A DNA stretch of 64,000 nucleotides from Paenibacillus sp. JZ16. GTDB lineage: Bacteria; Bacillota; Bacilli; Paenibacillales; Paenibacillaceae. The stretch covers positions 6,957,001 to 7,021,000 of the forward strand of contig NZ_CP017659.1 in assembly GCF_015326965.1 (NCBI RefSeq), read 5' to 3'. The notes beneath the pieces are model-generated. The model was given only the letters and a program-made list of their open reading frames with translations. It made no database searches and had not been told where the DNA came from. Made by a program: the position numbers and the translations under genes. Positions 35,205-44,315 of this stretch are shown here, piece after piece (within the stretch, counting starts at the first letter, position 1; each line of letters begins with the position of its first letter).

Positions 35205-36299
35205 ATGAGAACACTTCAGGTAGAGCTGGGAGAGCGTTCCTATCCGATTTATATCGGAGCTGGCATTTTGGATACCATCGGTGAGCTGAGCGCGAAGCAT
35301 GGAATTACACGCAAGAGCCCGCATTTGATTGTAACGGATGATAAAGTAGCGCCTCATTATTTGTCTCAAGTGGAGGAGCAGTTAAAATCGGAAGGATACA
35401 CGGTTATTTCCCATATTGTCCCTTCCGGTGAATCCTCCAAATCGCTTCAGGTCTATGAAGAGGTAATGACTACAGCAATCAACGGCAAGCTGGATCGCAG
35501 CTCGGCAGTATTTGCGCTGGGTGGAGGCGTTGTTGGTGATTTGGCCGGATTCGTCGCGGCAACGTATATGCGCGGCGTGACGTTTGTTCAGATCCCGACC
35601 ACCATCCTGGCCCATGACAGCAGCGTTGGCGGCAAAGTGGCGGTCAACCATCCGTTAGCCAAAAATATGATCGGCGCGTTCCATCAACCCGTTATGGTGG
35701 TTTACGATGTGAACACGCTGATGTCATTGCCTCCGCGCGAGGTGTCTTCTGGTCTTGCAGAGATGGTGAAGCATGGTTTGATCCTGGACCGTGATTTTGC
35801 CTATTGGTGCCGGGAGAATGGGCAAAAGCTGCTGAGCCTGGATCCTGATACGTTGATATATGGCCTGGAGCGCGGCTGCGCGATCAAGGCGAACGTCGTA
35901 TCCCAGGATGAGCGGGAAGGCGGTTTGCGTGCCATCCTTAATCTCGGGCATACCATCGGTCATGCCATTGAAGCCGTTGGCGGCTACGGACGCTTCTTGC
36001 ACGGCGAGGCGATTGCCATCGGCATGGCAGGCTCGGCCCGCCTTGCCGAAAAGCTTGGCAGACCGGCGGATCTGCACAATGAGACGGTGAGCATGCTCCA
36101 GGCGGTGAATCTGCCGGTAACCTTGCCGGGTGACGTCTCGGTTGAGCGAATTATGGACGCTATGCAGCATGATAAAAAGTTTGCCGAGGGAAATATGGTA
36201 TTTATCGTACCGGAATCCATCGGCTCCGTCAGCATCGTTAAGGATGTACCGGTAGAAGCTGTTCGATCCGTGGTTGAACAGTTGAAGGGAGAGGGATAG
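35205..36299 (+). CDS. aroB: 3-dehydroquinate synthase
   Basis: 364 residues. Second step of the shikimate pathway: DAHP to 3-dehydroquinate, needing NAD and a divalent metal. NAD-binding GGGVVGDLAGF and PTTILAHDSSVGGK, and the metal ligands in SGLAEMVKHG, LNLGHTIGHAIE and FLHGEAIAIG are all present. It follows aroC with two bases between, and the gene is followed after 3 bases by aroH. Confidence 0.97.
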   Translation: MRTLQVELGERSYPIYIGAGILDTIGELSAKHGITRKSPHLIVTDDKVAPHYLSQVEEQLKSEGYTVISHIVPSGESSKSLQVYEEVMTTAINGKLDRSSAVFALGGGVVGDLAGFVAATYMRGVTFVQIPTTILAHDSSVGGKVAVNHPLAKNMIGAFHQPVMVVYDVNTLMSLPPREVSSGLAEMVKHGLILDRDFAYWCRENGQKLLSLDPDTLIYGLERGCAIKANVVSQDEREGGLRAILNLGHTIGHAIEAVGGYGRFLHGEAIAIGMAGSARLAEKLGRPADLHNETVSMLQAVNLPVTLPGDVSVERIMDAMQHDKKFAEGNMVFIVPESIGSVSIVKDVPVEAVRSVVEQLKGEG

Positions 36300-36302
36300 T
36301 TC

Positions 36303-36677
36303 ATGATGAATCGGGGAATCCGGGGGGCGACAACCGTCACCCGCAACGATGAGCAGGAGATTGTACAGGAAACGCTGAGGCTCCTTGAAGAGATGGTGAG
36401 ACGCAACGAGCTTCAGCCGGAGTATATCAGCAATATATGGATTACGATGACACAGGATCTGGACGCGACGTTTCCGGCCAAAGCGATACGCCAGCTGGAA
36501 GGCTGGGATCTGGTCCCATTGATGTGTTCGGTTGAAATACCGGTTCAAGGCAGTCTGCCGCGCTGCATCCGGTTTATGATTCAGGTCAATACGGATAAAA
36601 GCCAGAGCGAGATTAAGCATGTGTATTTGAATGAAGCCAAGCGGCTGCGACCGGATTTATCAGGCTCCAACGCCTGA
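36303..36677 (+). CDS. aroH: Chorismate mutase, AroH type
   Basis: 124 residues. Rearranges chorismate to prephenate. Trimeric AroH fold: RGIRGATTV carries the active-site Arg, SVEIPVQGSLPRCIRF has the essential Glu and Arg, and VYLNEAKRLRPDL the Tyr. Start ATG 36303 or 36306; GGGAGAGGG upstream. The last gene before the trp leader and its promoter, so aroCBH may read through into trp. Confidence 0.95.
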   Translation: MMNRGIRGATTVTRNDEQEIVQETLRLLEEMVRRNELQPEYISNIWITMTQDLDATFPAKAIRQLEGWDLVPLMCSVEIPVQGSLPRCIRFMIQVNTDKSQSEIKHVYLNEAKRLRPDLSGSNA

Positions 36678-36692
36678 TGTAGAAATTTAGGG

Positions 36693-36722
36693 TTGCAGTA
36701 ACAGGGCTTCATCCTGTATAGT
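36693..36722 (+). promoter_or_regulatory. Promoter of the trp operon
   Basis: TTGCAG, an 18-base spacer and TATAGT. The start would be near 36729, just before the first TRAP triplet. Confidence 0.7.
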
Positions 36723-36732
36723 GATATCAGAA

Positions 36733-36792
36733 TAGCTGAGTAGAGTTAGGTTTTACAGATGAGTTGAGTTGAGAAGAGCTGAGGCATTTTAG
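36733..36792 (+). promoter_or_regulatory. TRAP-binding site in the trp leader
   Basis: Triplets in a 5-base register: TAG 36733, GAG 36738, GAG 36743, TAG 36747, (weak CAG 36756), GAG 36761, 36766, 36771, 36776, 36781 and TAG 36790. That is ten GAG/UAG triplets plus one weak position, close to the 11 expected for one TRAP ring. mtrB is encoded in this window. The early part, GTAGA and GGTT, can pair with the 5' strand of the downstream terminator, which gives the antiterminator logic. Confidence 0.9.
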
Positions 36793-36975
36793 GCAATAAC
36801 ATAATCGGGATTAAGGATGAACTTGATTTCATGATGAATAGTACAGCATGTTCACGGCTGGTTACAAGCCTATTTCTTGTATCCGTCAATGGAACAATAG
36901 CCGCTGTAGTTCGTTGTTGAATGGGCTCTGAATTCCTTGACCGCGCTCTTTTTTCATAGACTTATTCTGAACGTT

Positions 36976-37002
36976 AACCTCTACTTCGGTAGAGGTTTTT
37001 TT
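36976..37002 (+). terminator. Attenuator terminator of the trp leader
   Basis: A 9-bp perfect stem, AACCTCTAC (36976-36984), loop TTCG, GTAGAGGTT (36989-36997), then five T. It lies 31 bases before trpE and would form when TRAP covers the GAG repeats. The 180 bases between site and terminator hold a possible 29-codon open frame at 36831 with only a weak site. Confidence 0.92.
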
Positions 37003-37033
37003 GTTGTATACCATCAATTAAGGAGGGATTGAC

Positions 37034-38587
37034 ATGGCGAATCCATCAATGGAGCAAGTGGTGGCTATGGCAGGTGAATATAACCTGATTCCGGTAGCGA
37101 TCAGACTGTTAGCCGACATGGAAACCCCGATTCGCATTTTTCAACGATATGCGGAACGGAAGCGGGCATTTTTACTTGAAAGCGTTGAGGGCGGAGTACA
37201 GTGGGCACGGTATTCGTTTATTGGAACAGACCCCTTCTTAATGATTACGGGTAAAAAAGGAAAGATCGAAATTGAAAGGAACGGAGAGCGTTCCCTGCTG
37301 AAAGGAAAGCCTGTCGAGGAGTTAAAGGCGCTGCTGCGAACGTACCGCAGCCCGCAGCTGAAGGAGATGCCACCTTTTACCGGAGGGGCTATCGGATTTT
37401 TTGGATATGACCTGCTCCAATATTATGAGAAGCTTCCGGCACATGCGATGGACGATCTCGGAATGGATGATATCCGGTTCATGTTTTGCGATCAAGTCAT
37501 TGTCTTCGACCATGTGAAGCAGCAGATCATGCTGGTTGGCAACGTACATGTGAAGCCGGGGGATTCGGACGAAACCATCCGGCAAAGCTATCGGGATGTA
37601 TGCCGTACCTTGGAAGCCGCAGCCGAGCAGCTGCAAGAACAGGGACCGCGGGAGAACGTGAACTCCAAAGGCATTCCGGCGGATGTTGATATGGGCGACA
37701 TTAAATCCAATATGACAAAAGAGAAGTACCTCTCCAATGTGGAGCAAGCAAAGGAATACATTCGTGCTGGTGATATTTTTCAGGTGGTATTGTCCCAGCG
37801 CTTCCATATTGAGACCGAAGTATCGCCGCTTCACGTATACCGGGTGCTGAGAACGCTAAATCCTTCACCGTATATGTACTACCTCAAGATGGACGACGAC
37901 ATTATCGTAGGAACCTCCCCGGAAGCCCTGGTGAAGGTGGATGGAAGAAGATTGGAAACAAGACCGATTGCAGGTACCAGACCTAGAGGCAGCGATGAGG
38001 CCGAAGATCAGGCGCTAGCCGAAGATCTGCTGCAGGACGAGAAGGAACGAGCCGAGCATTTGATGCTGGTGGACCTGGGCCGCAATGATCTGGGCCGCGT
38101 GTCAGAGTTCGGCACAGTGAAGTGCGACACGTTCATGGAAATTGAAAAGTATTCCCACGTGATGCATATGGTATCCAGCGTTTCCGGTCAGCTGAGAGAG
38201 GATAAGGATTTCTTCGATGCTTTTCTGTCCTGCTTGCCGGCAGGAACGGTATCCGGTGCTCCGAAGCTAAGGGCCATGGAAATTATTGCGGAGCTGGAAC
38301 GGGAAGCAAGAGGCGCGTATGCGGGCGCCATCGGTTATCTCGGCTTCGGCGGCAATATGGATTCCTGCATCACGATCCGTACGATCATTTTTCGTCAGGG
38401 CAAAGCTTATGTCCAGGCGGGGGCCGGCATCGTATGGGATTCGGTACCGGAGAAGGAATATGAAGAAACCATCAACAAAGCCAAAGGGATGCTGAAGGCG
38501 ATCCGCGTCGCGGAAGCGATGTTTCCGTCCAGCACGGGGGCTAACGATTTAATTAATCAGGATTACCTGTACCAATACACACCTTAA
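37034..38587 (+). CDS. trpE: Anthranilate synthase component I
   Basis: 517 residues. Makes anthranilate from chorismate with an amidotransferase subunit. Core motifs: VLSQRF, MYYLKMDDDIIVGTSPEALVKV, the TRPIAGTRPRG loop, DLGRNDLGRVS, LPAGTVSGAPKLRAMEI and GAIGYLGFGGNMD. The N-terminal LLES region for tryptophan feedback binding reads FLLESVEGG. AAGGAGGG before the ATG. No trpG is present in the operon, so the glutaminase must be shared (pabA type) and encoded elsewhere. Confidence 0.98.
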   Translation: MANPSMEQVVAMAGEYNLIPVAIRLLADMETPIRIFQRYAERKRAFLLESVEGGVQWARYSFIGTDPFLMITGKKGKIEIERNGERSLLKGKPVEELKALLRTYRSPQLKEMPPFTGGAIGFFGYDLLQYYEKLPAHAMDDLGMDDIRFMFCDQVIVFDHVKQQIMLVGNVHVKPGDSDETIRQSYRDVCRTLEAAAEQLQEQGPRENVNSKGIPADVDMGDIKSNMTKEKYLSNVEQAKEYIRAGDIFQVVLSQRFHIETEVSPLHVYRVLRTLNPSPYMYYLKMDDDIIVGTSPEALVKVDGRRLETRPIAGTRPRGSDEAEDQALAEDLLQDEKERAEHLMLVDLGRNDLGRVSEFGTVKCDTFMEIEKYSHVMHMVSSVSGQLREDKDFFDAFLSCLPAGTVSGAPKLRAMEIIAELEREARGAYAGAIGYLGFGGNMDSCITIRTIIFRQGKAYVQAGAGIVWDSVPEKEYEETINKAKGMLKAIRVAEAMFPSSTGANDLINQDYLYQYTP

Positions 38588-38606
38588 ACCGAAGGAGGAG
38601 AACGTA

Positions 38607-39647
38607 ATGAACGTCATGGAAACGATGCAATCCAGCCTTACGAAGCTGATTCAAGGTCAAGATCTGAGCCGGGAGGAAGCGCGCGGGGTCATGCAGTCCA
38701 TTATGGAAGGCCAGGCAACCCATTCCCAAATCGGGGCGCTGCTTACGGCCATGAGAATGAAGGGGGAGACGGTCGAAGAGATCACCGGCTTCGCCGAGGC
38801 GATGCGTGGTGCGGGCGGGCGCGTCGTTACCGAGCGAAACCAGCTGCTGGATACATGCGGCACCGGAGGATCCGGGATTCATAAGTTTAACATTTCTACC
38901 GTATCCGCCATTATCTCCTCCTCGGTTTCGGTCAGAGTGGCCAAACACGGCAACCGCTCGGCATCGGGACGGGCGGGCAGCGCCGATGTGCTCGAGGCGC
39001 TGGGCGTGAATATCCACTTGACGGCAGAGCAAGCGACAGCCTGTCTGAATGATATCGGAATTTGTTTCCTGTTTGCCCAGATCTATCACCCTTCGATGAA
39101 ATATGCCGCAGCTCCTCGCAAAGAGCTCGGGGTTCGAACCGTATTTAACATGCTGGGGCCTTTGACAAACCCGGCCGGCGCAGATCGGCAGATGCTCGGG
39201 ATATACGATATGAACAAAACGGAAACCATCGCACAGGTGCTTAAAGAGCTTGGTTTAAAGCGGGCCATGGTGGTAACCAGCCATGACGGCTTGGATGAAA
39301 TTAGCATCTCTGCACCTACGCGCGTATCCGAGCTTCGTGGCGGAGAAGTCCGAACGTATGACATTCATCCGCATGACCTGGGACTGTCGGTTCATCCGAT
39401 GAGCGATATTCTGGGCGGCGATGCAAAAGAGAACGCGGCTATCATCGGATCCGTGCTGCGCGGTGAGCGCAGTGCTTATCGGGATATCGTGCTTGCCAAT
39501 GCCGGTGCCTGCATCTATGTGTCTGGGCTTGCGGATAGTTTGGCCGAAGGTGTGCAGCGCGCTGCGGGAGCGATCGATTCAGGGCTGGCTCAGTCCAAGC
39601 TGGAGCAGCTGATCTCAAGAACGGGGGAAATGAGTTATGTATCTTGA
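38607..39647 (+). CDS. trpD: Anthranilate phosphoribosyltransferase
   Basis: 346 residues. Transfers phosphoribose from PRPP to anthranilate. The LDTCGTGGSGIHKFNISTVSA signature binds PRPP, followed by KHGNRSASGRAGSADVLEALG and HPSMKYAAAPRKELGVRT (metal/PRPP). AAGGAGGAG before ATG 38607. It overlaps trpC by 11 bp, indicating coupled translation. Confidence 0.98.
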   Translation: MNVMETMQSSLTKLIQGQDLSREEARGVMQSIMEGQATHSQIGALLTAMRMKGETVEEITGFAEAMRGAGGRVVTERNQLLDTCGTGGSGIHKFNISTVSAIISSSVSVRVAKHGNRSASGRAGSADVLEALGVNIHLTAEQATACLNDIGICFLFAQIYHPSMKYAAAPRKELGVRTVFNMLGPLTNPAGADRQMLGIYDMNKTETIAQVLKELGLKRAMVVTSHDGLDEISISAPTRVSELRGGEVRTYDIHPHDLGLSVHPMSDILGGDAKENAAIIGSVLRGERSAYRDIVLANAGACIYVSGLADSLAEGVQRAAGAIDSGLAQSKLEQLISRTGEMSYVS

Positions 39648-40446
39648 TCGAATAGTAGAAACGAAACGTAGAGAAGTTGCTCAGCTGCGAGATACATTCA
39701 GCATCTCGGAGGCAGAGAGGCAAATAGCGGATTTACCGCCGACTCTCGGCTTTGGGAAGGCGTTGTCGACGGGGCGTAAACGCAGCATGGGGTTAATTGC
39801 CGAGGTGAAGAAGGCTTCGCCGTCCAAAGGGCTAATTCGTCCGGACTTTGATCCGGTTATGATCGCCAAAGCATATGAGGCAGCCGATGCCGACTGTCTT
39901 TCCGTGCTGACCGACAAGGACTATTTTCAGGGTAGTGGAGAGTATTTGAAAGCGGTAAGGGCGGCCGTCAACATTCCTTTGCTGCGGAAGGATTTCATTA
40001 TCGACGAGACTCAGATTTACGAGGCGCGACTGTTAGGTGCGGACGCGGTTCTCTTAATAGCGAGCATACTGGAGCCTGAGCGGATTGCGGAGTTTATAGA
40101 CATCGCCGGCTCGATTGGCTTGGATAGCCTGATTGAGGTCCATGATGGACAGGAGCTGGAATCGGTTCTTGGGCTGGGAACAGCTCAGCTGATCGGAATA
40201 AATAACCGCAATCTGCGGACCTTTGAAACATCGCTGCAGACAACAGCCGATATCGCGGCACAAGTACCGCAGGGAATTACCTTGATCAGCGAAAGCGGAA
40301 TATCAGGTCCAGCCGATATTTCCTACTTGCATTATGTTGGGGCACATGGTGTTCTGGTAGGGGAGCATTTCATGCGCCAGCAGGACGTGTTCCGCGCGGT
40401 AAACGATCTAATGGGACCCTTGCCGATCGCTGCAGACGTAGAATAA
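39637..40446 (+). CDS. trpC: Indole-3-glycerol phosphate synthase
   Basis: 269 residues, TIM barrel. Forms indole-3-glycerol phosphate with loss of CO2. The catalytic Lys and Glu are in LIAEVKKASPSKG and the other active-site residues in LLRKDFIIDETQIYEA, IGINNRNLRTFE and LISESGI. A GGGGGAAATG start region inside trpD shows translational coupling. Monofunctional, separate from trpF as in Bacillus. Confidence 0.97.
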   Translation: MYLDRIVETKRREVAQLRDTFSISEAERQIADLPPTLGFGKALSTGRKRSMGLIAEVKKASPSKGLIRPDFDPVMIAKAYEAADADCLSVLTDKDYFQGSGEYLKAVRAAVNIPLLRKDFIIDETQIYEARLLGADAVLLIASILEPERIAEFIDIAGSIGLDSLIEVHDGQELESVLGLGTAQLIGINNRNLRTFETSLQTTADIAAQVPQGITLISESGISGPADISYLHYVGAHGVLVGEHFMRQQDVFRAVNDLMGPLPIAADVE

Positions 40447-40461
40447 AGGGGATATTGGGTG

Positions 40462-41133
40462 ATGAGTACAGCGCTAAAAATATGTGGACTTCAAAGCGTT
40501 GAAGTGCTAAAATCTATGATAAACTTACCTGTGGATTATATCGGATTCGTATTTGCCAAGAGCCGGCGGAAGGTATCTCCGCAGCAGGCTGCACAGCTTA
40601 TGCAAGTATTGCGGGAATGGGATCATAACAAGATTCCCGCCGCTGTCGGCGTCTTGGTTAACCCTGATTTGAATGAGCTGGAAGAGCTTCTACGAGAAGC
40701 AGCGCTCGACATCGTGCAGCTGCATGGTCAGGAATCGCCGCAATTTTGCCGGGAAGTGAAGGAGCGCTTCCCGGTTTCCGTTTTTAAGGCGATATCGATC
40801 GGGAGTGACCGCCCGGAATCGGAACGTCTGTCAGCACTGGATCCGTATGCGGGCTGCATCGACGGATTGCTGATCGATACGTATGATCCGGTGTATGGCG
40901 GAGGTTCTGGCAAGACATTTGCCTGGGATCTCATCCCACCTTACCAGCAATGGGCGAAACGGCAAGGGATCCCCTTGTTTGTAGCCGGCGGATTGGATTC
41001 GGATAATGTATCGCATTTAATAGGCCAATACGCTCCCTACGGCGTGGATGTATCCAGCGGCGTTGAGAGCGAGCCTGGCGTGAAGGACATAAACAAAGTG
41101 ATGGCATTCATAGAAAGGGTGAAGGGGAAATGA
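40462..41133 (+). CDS. trpF: Phosphoribosylanthranilate isomerase
   Basis: 223 residues. Isomerises phosphoribosyl anthranilate to the carboxyphenylamino-deoxyribulose phosphate. KICGLQ (catalytic Cys) near the start, [30 protein letters not shown] and the phosphate site [12 protein letters not shown] 40462 has AAGGGGA 9 bases upstream; GTG 40459 is also possible. The stop overlaps the trpB start. Confidence 0.96.
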   Translation: MSTALKICGLQSVEVLKSMINLPVDYIGFVFAKSRRKVSPQQAAQLMQVLREWDHNKIPAAVGVLVNPDLNELEELLREAALDIVQLHGQESPQFCREVKERFPVSVFKAISIGSDRPESERLSALDPYAGCIDGLLIDTYDPVYGGGSGKTFAWDLIPPYQQWAKRQGIPLFVAGGLDSDNVSHLIGQYAPYGVDVSSGVESEPGVKDINKVMAFIERVKGK

Positions 41134-42326
41134 CACAACTTCCTGACCGTAATGGACGTTTTGGAGTGTTTGGTGGCCGGTTTGTGCCGGAAACGCTCAT
41201 GAACGCTTTAATAGAGCTTGAACAAGAGTATATTCGCTTTTCGGAGGATCCTGCCTTCAAAGAGGAGATCGCTTATTTGCTTAAACAGTATTCCGGACGG
41301 GAAACGCCCTTATATTATGCTGAACGACTCAGCAAACACCTCGGCAAGGCTAAAATTTATCTGAAGCGGGAGGATTTGAACCACACAGGCGCCCACAAAA
41401 TCAACAACGCCATTGCTCAAGGCGTGCTAGCCAAGCGTATGGGCAAAGGCAAGGTCATTGCCGAAACGGGCGCCGGGCAGCATGGAGTTGCCACTGCAAC
41501 CGTAGCCGCTCTGCTCGGTCTCGAATGCAAGGTGTTCATGGGCGAAGAGGATACCAAGCGGCAGCAGTTGAATGTATTCCGCATGAAAATGCTCGGAGCC
41601 GAAGTGATTCCGGTGACGTCGGGAAGCCGAACGCTGAAGGATGCCGGCAACGAGGCGCTTCGCTACTGGGTCAGCAACGTTGAGGATACCTTCTATGTGC
41701 TTGGTTCCGCAGTAGGTCCGCATCCGTATCCGATGATGGTCCGGAACTTCCAGCGGATCATCGGTGACGAGACCCGCAAGCAGATTCTGGAGACGGAAGG
41801 AAGACTTCCAAACGCGATTCTTGCACCAATCGGGGGAGGAAGCAACGCGATCGGCATGTTCTACCCGTTCCTGGAAGATAAGGAAGTCGGTCTAATCGGT
41901 GTCGAAGCGGCCGGGAAAGGGATCGATACCGATTATCATGCGGCCACCATGTCCAAAGGGACCCAAGGCGTATTCCAGGGATCGATGAGTTATTTGCTTC
42001 AGGATGAGTATGGACAGGTTCAGGAGGCACATTCCATTTCTGCCGGTCTGGATTACCCCGGCGTTGGGCCAGAGCATTCCTACTTAAAAGATATTGAGCG
42101 CGTGCAGTATGTGCCTATAACCGACCAAGAGGCATTGGATGCCTTGCAGCTCTTATGCCGAACGGAAGGCATCATTCCTGCGCTGGAATCGGCGCATGCC
42201 GTGGCGCAAGCCGTAAAAATGGCCTCCGCGTGGACTGAGGACGATATCGTCGTCATTAATTTGTCCGGTCGCGGTGACAAGGACGTGGAGTCCATCATGG
42301 CTTACACGGGAGGGAAATCCGAATGA
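41130..42326 (+). CDS. trpB: Tryptophan synthase beta chain
   Basis: 398 residues. PLP enzyme joining indole and serine. The PLP Lys is in [27 protein letters not shown] and [13 protein letters not shown] are the phosphate and cofactor loops. Overlaps trpF by 4 bp and trpA by 4 bp (ATGA). Works as an alpha2-beta2 complex with TrpA. Confidence 0.98.
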   Translation: MTQLPDRNGRFGVFGGRFVPETLMNALIELEQEYIRFSEDPAFKEEIAYLLKQYSGRETPLYYAERLSKHLGKAKIYLKREDLNHTGAHKINNAIAQGVLAKRMGKGKVIAETGAGQHGVATATVAALLGLECKVFMGEEDTKRQQLNVFRMKMLGAEVIPVTSGSRTLKDAGNEALRYWVSNVEDTFYVLGSAVGPHPYPMMVRNFQRIIGDETRKQILETEGRLPNAILAPIGGGSNAIGMFYPFLEDKEVGLIGVEAAGKGIDTDYHAATMSKGTQGVFQGSMSYLLQDEYGQVQEAHSISAGLDYPGVGPEHSYLKDIERVQYVPITDQEALDALQLLCRTEGIIPALESAHAVAQAVKMASAWTEDDIVVINLSGRGDKDVESIMAYTGGKSE

Positions 42327-43129
42327 ACCGAATTGACCAGACCTTTGCGTTGTTGAATCAACAAAACAAGACGGCCCTGATTCCTTATCTGACCGTTGGG
42401 GATCCGGATGTGAAAGCGACGCTGGATATCATACATGAGCTTGAAATGGCGGGAGCCGACATTATCGAACTCGGCGTTCCTTATTCTGATCCCCTCGCCG
42501 ATGGCCCGGTCATCCAGCGTGCTTCCGAGCGTGCCCTGAAGAGCAAGGTGAACATCCGCACTTGCATGGAGACCGCGCGCCTGGCGAGAGAACGAGGCAG
42601 TAAGCTGCCGTTCATTCTGTTCACCTATTACAATCCGGTTCTGCAGACCGGACTGGATGTGTTCTTCGAAGAAGTGGTAAGGCATGATATCAGCGGGCTG
42701 ATTATTCCAGATCTGCCGGTGGAAGAATCCGAAGAGGTTCGGAAACGGGCTCATGCTGCGGGCGTTCACCTGATTCCACTGGTGGCACCTACTTCCCATG
42801 AGCGGATTGCGAGCATCGCTTCGGAAGCGACCGGCTTTGTGTATTGCGTATCCTCGCTTGGCGTGACAGGCGAGCGCAACGATTTTTATGCAGGAGTGGA
42901 GTCATTCCTTGAAACGGTGAAGCAGTACAGCAATGTGCCCATCGCGATTGGTTTTGGCATTTCGTCCGGCGAACAGGTTGCCAGATTCTCTAAAATCTGC
43001 GACGGCGTCGTTGTTGGCAGTGCCATAGTACGTCAGATCGAGTCTACTATTCCCCTCCTTGAGAAGGAAGAGACAAGACAGCAGGGACTTTTGCAAATCA
43101 GGGAGTTTGTGGCACAATTAAAGGGATAG
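42323..43129 (+). CDS. trpA: Tryptophan synthase alpha chain
   Basis: 268 residues, TIM barrel. Cleaves indole-3-glycerol phosphate to indole, channelled to TrpB. Catalytic Glu and Asp in [19 protein letters not shown], plus [25 protein letters not shown] and [10 protein letters not shown]. The last trp gene; hisC follows after 41 bp. Confidence 0.97.
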   Translation: MNRIDQTFALLNQQNKTALIPYLTVGDPDVKATLDIIHELEMAGADIIELGVPYSDPLADGPVIQRASERALKSKVNIRTCMETARLARERGSKLPFILFTYYNPVLQTGLDVFFEEVVRHDISGLIIPDLPVEESEEVRKRAHAAGVHLIPLVAPTSHERIASIASEATGFVYCVSSLGVTGERNDFYAGVESFLETVKQYSNVPIAIGFGISSGEQVARFSKICDGVVVGSAIVRQIESTIPLLEKEETRQQGLLQIREFVAQLKG

Positions 43130-43170
43130 TGTTGTGTTTAAGCAGTTATGAAAGGTGAGGCGAATATCGA

Positions 43171-44268
43171 ATGAAACCGAAAGCGCAAATTGTTAATCTT
43201 CCTGTATATCAACCCGGGAAGCCCATCGAAGAAGTCAAAAAAGAACTAGGCCTGGATGTGGTCATTAAGCTGGCCTCCAACGAGAATCCGTATGGCTGCT
43301 CACCGCGCGCAACCGAAGCCATTACCGCTGAGCTGGCAACGCTCAGCCTGTATCCGGATGGAAGTTCGGCCGATTTAACGGCGGAGCTTGCTGATCAGCT
43401 TGGTATTGAACGCAATCAGATTATTTTCGGATGCGGATCCGATGAAATCATCGCCCTCATTATTCGTGCGTTCCTGGAGCCGGGAGACGAAACCATTATG
43501 GCCGATCAGACCTTCTCGGTGTATAAAACGAATGCGGATATTGAAGGTGCGACAAGCATTGAGGTGCCACTGGTTAACGGGAAGCATGATCTGCCGGGCA
43601 TGGCAAAAATCGTTACGGACAAAACCAAAATCATTTGGGTGTGCAATCCGAATAATCCGACCGGAACCATCGTTTCCGAGAACGAGCTGGTATCTTTCCT
43701 GGATGAAATCCCTGCTCACGTGATGGTTGTGCTTGATGAAGCTTATTATGAATACGTAACGGACGCTTCGTATCCGGCCAGCATCAAGTTAATGGAACGT
43801 TATCCGAATCTGGTCGTTCTGCGTACCTTCTCCAAAATATACGGCCTGGCTGCTCTTCGCATCGGCTACGGCATCGGGCAACCTGAGGTTATCTCCTTGA
43901 TTAACCGAGTGCGTGAGCCGTTTAATACAGGACGCCTGGCCCAAGTGGCCGCGAAGGCCGCCTTGAAAGATCAGGAATTCGTAGCTAAATGCCGTCAATT
44001 GAATGCTGAGGGAATCACTTATGTGCAGCGGGAGTTTGATCGTCTTGGATTATCCTATTTTCCTGCGAACGGGAACTTCATCATGGTGGATGTGAAGAGA
44101 CCAGGTACCGAAGTGTTCAAATCCCTGCTGAGCAAAGGCATCATCGTACGTCCGGGTTTTGAGGTTTACCCGAACTATATTCGCGTAACCGTTGGCTCTG
44201 AAGAACAAAACAAGGCTTTCATCGGCGCATTGGAACAAGTGCTCCAAGAAGTGAATGCTCCAGCTTGA
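43171..44268 (+). CDS. hisC: Histidinol-phosphate aminotransferase (also aromatic)
   Basis: 365 residues, class II aminotransferase. PLP Lys in RTFSKIYGLAALRIGYG; CNPNNPTGT binds cofactor; LASNENPYG at the start contacts substrate. In Bacillus the same gene in the trp-tyr supraoperon serves histidine and also tyrosine/phenylalanine synthesis. No other his genes are near, in line with that double role. AGGTGAGG before the ATG. Confidence 0.96.
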   Translation: MKPKAQIVNLPVYQPGKPIEEVKKELGLDVVIKLASNENPYGCSPRATEAITAELATLSLYPDGSSADLTAELADQLGIERNQIIFGCGSDEIIALIIRAFLEPGDETIMADQTFSVYKTNADIEGATSIEVPLVNGKHDLPGMAKIVTDKTKIIWVCNPNNPTGTIVSENELVSFLDEIPAHVMVVLDEAYYEYVTDASYPASIKLMERYPNLVVLRTFSKIYGLAALRIGYGIGQPEVISLINRVREPFNTGRLAQVAAKAALKDQEFVAKCRQLNAEGITYVQREFDRLGLSYFPANGNFIMVDVKRPGTEVFKSLLSKGIIVRPGFEVYPNYIRVTVGSEEQNKAFIGALEQVLQEVNAPA

Positions 44269-44315
44269 TCTAATAACATAACAATAATCGCAGCTTGAAA
44301 CGAGTGAGAGAGAAC

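Noticed and set aside
36831..36920. 29-codon trp leader peptide frame
   Set aside because: It has two Arg and no Trp codons and only a weak ribosome site; control is by TRAP, so a classical leader peptide is not needed.
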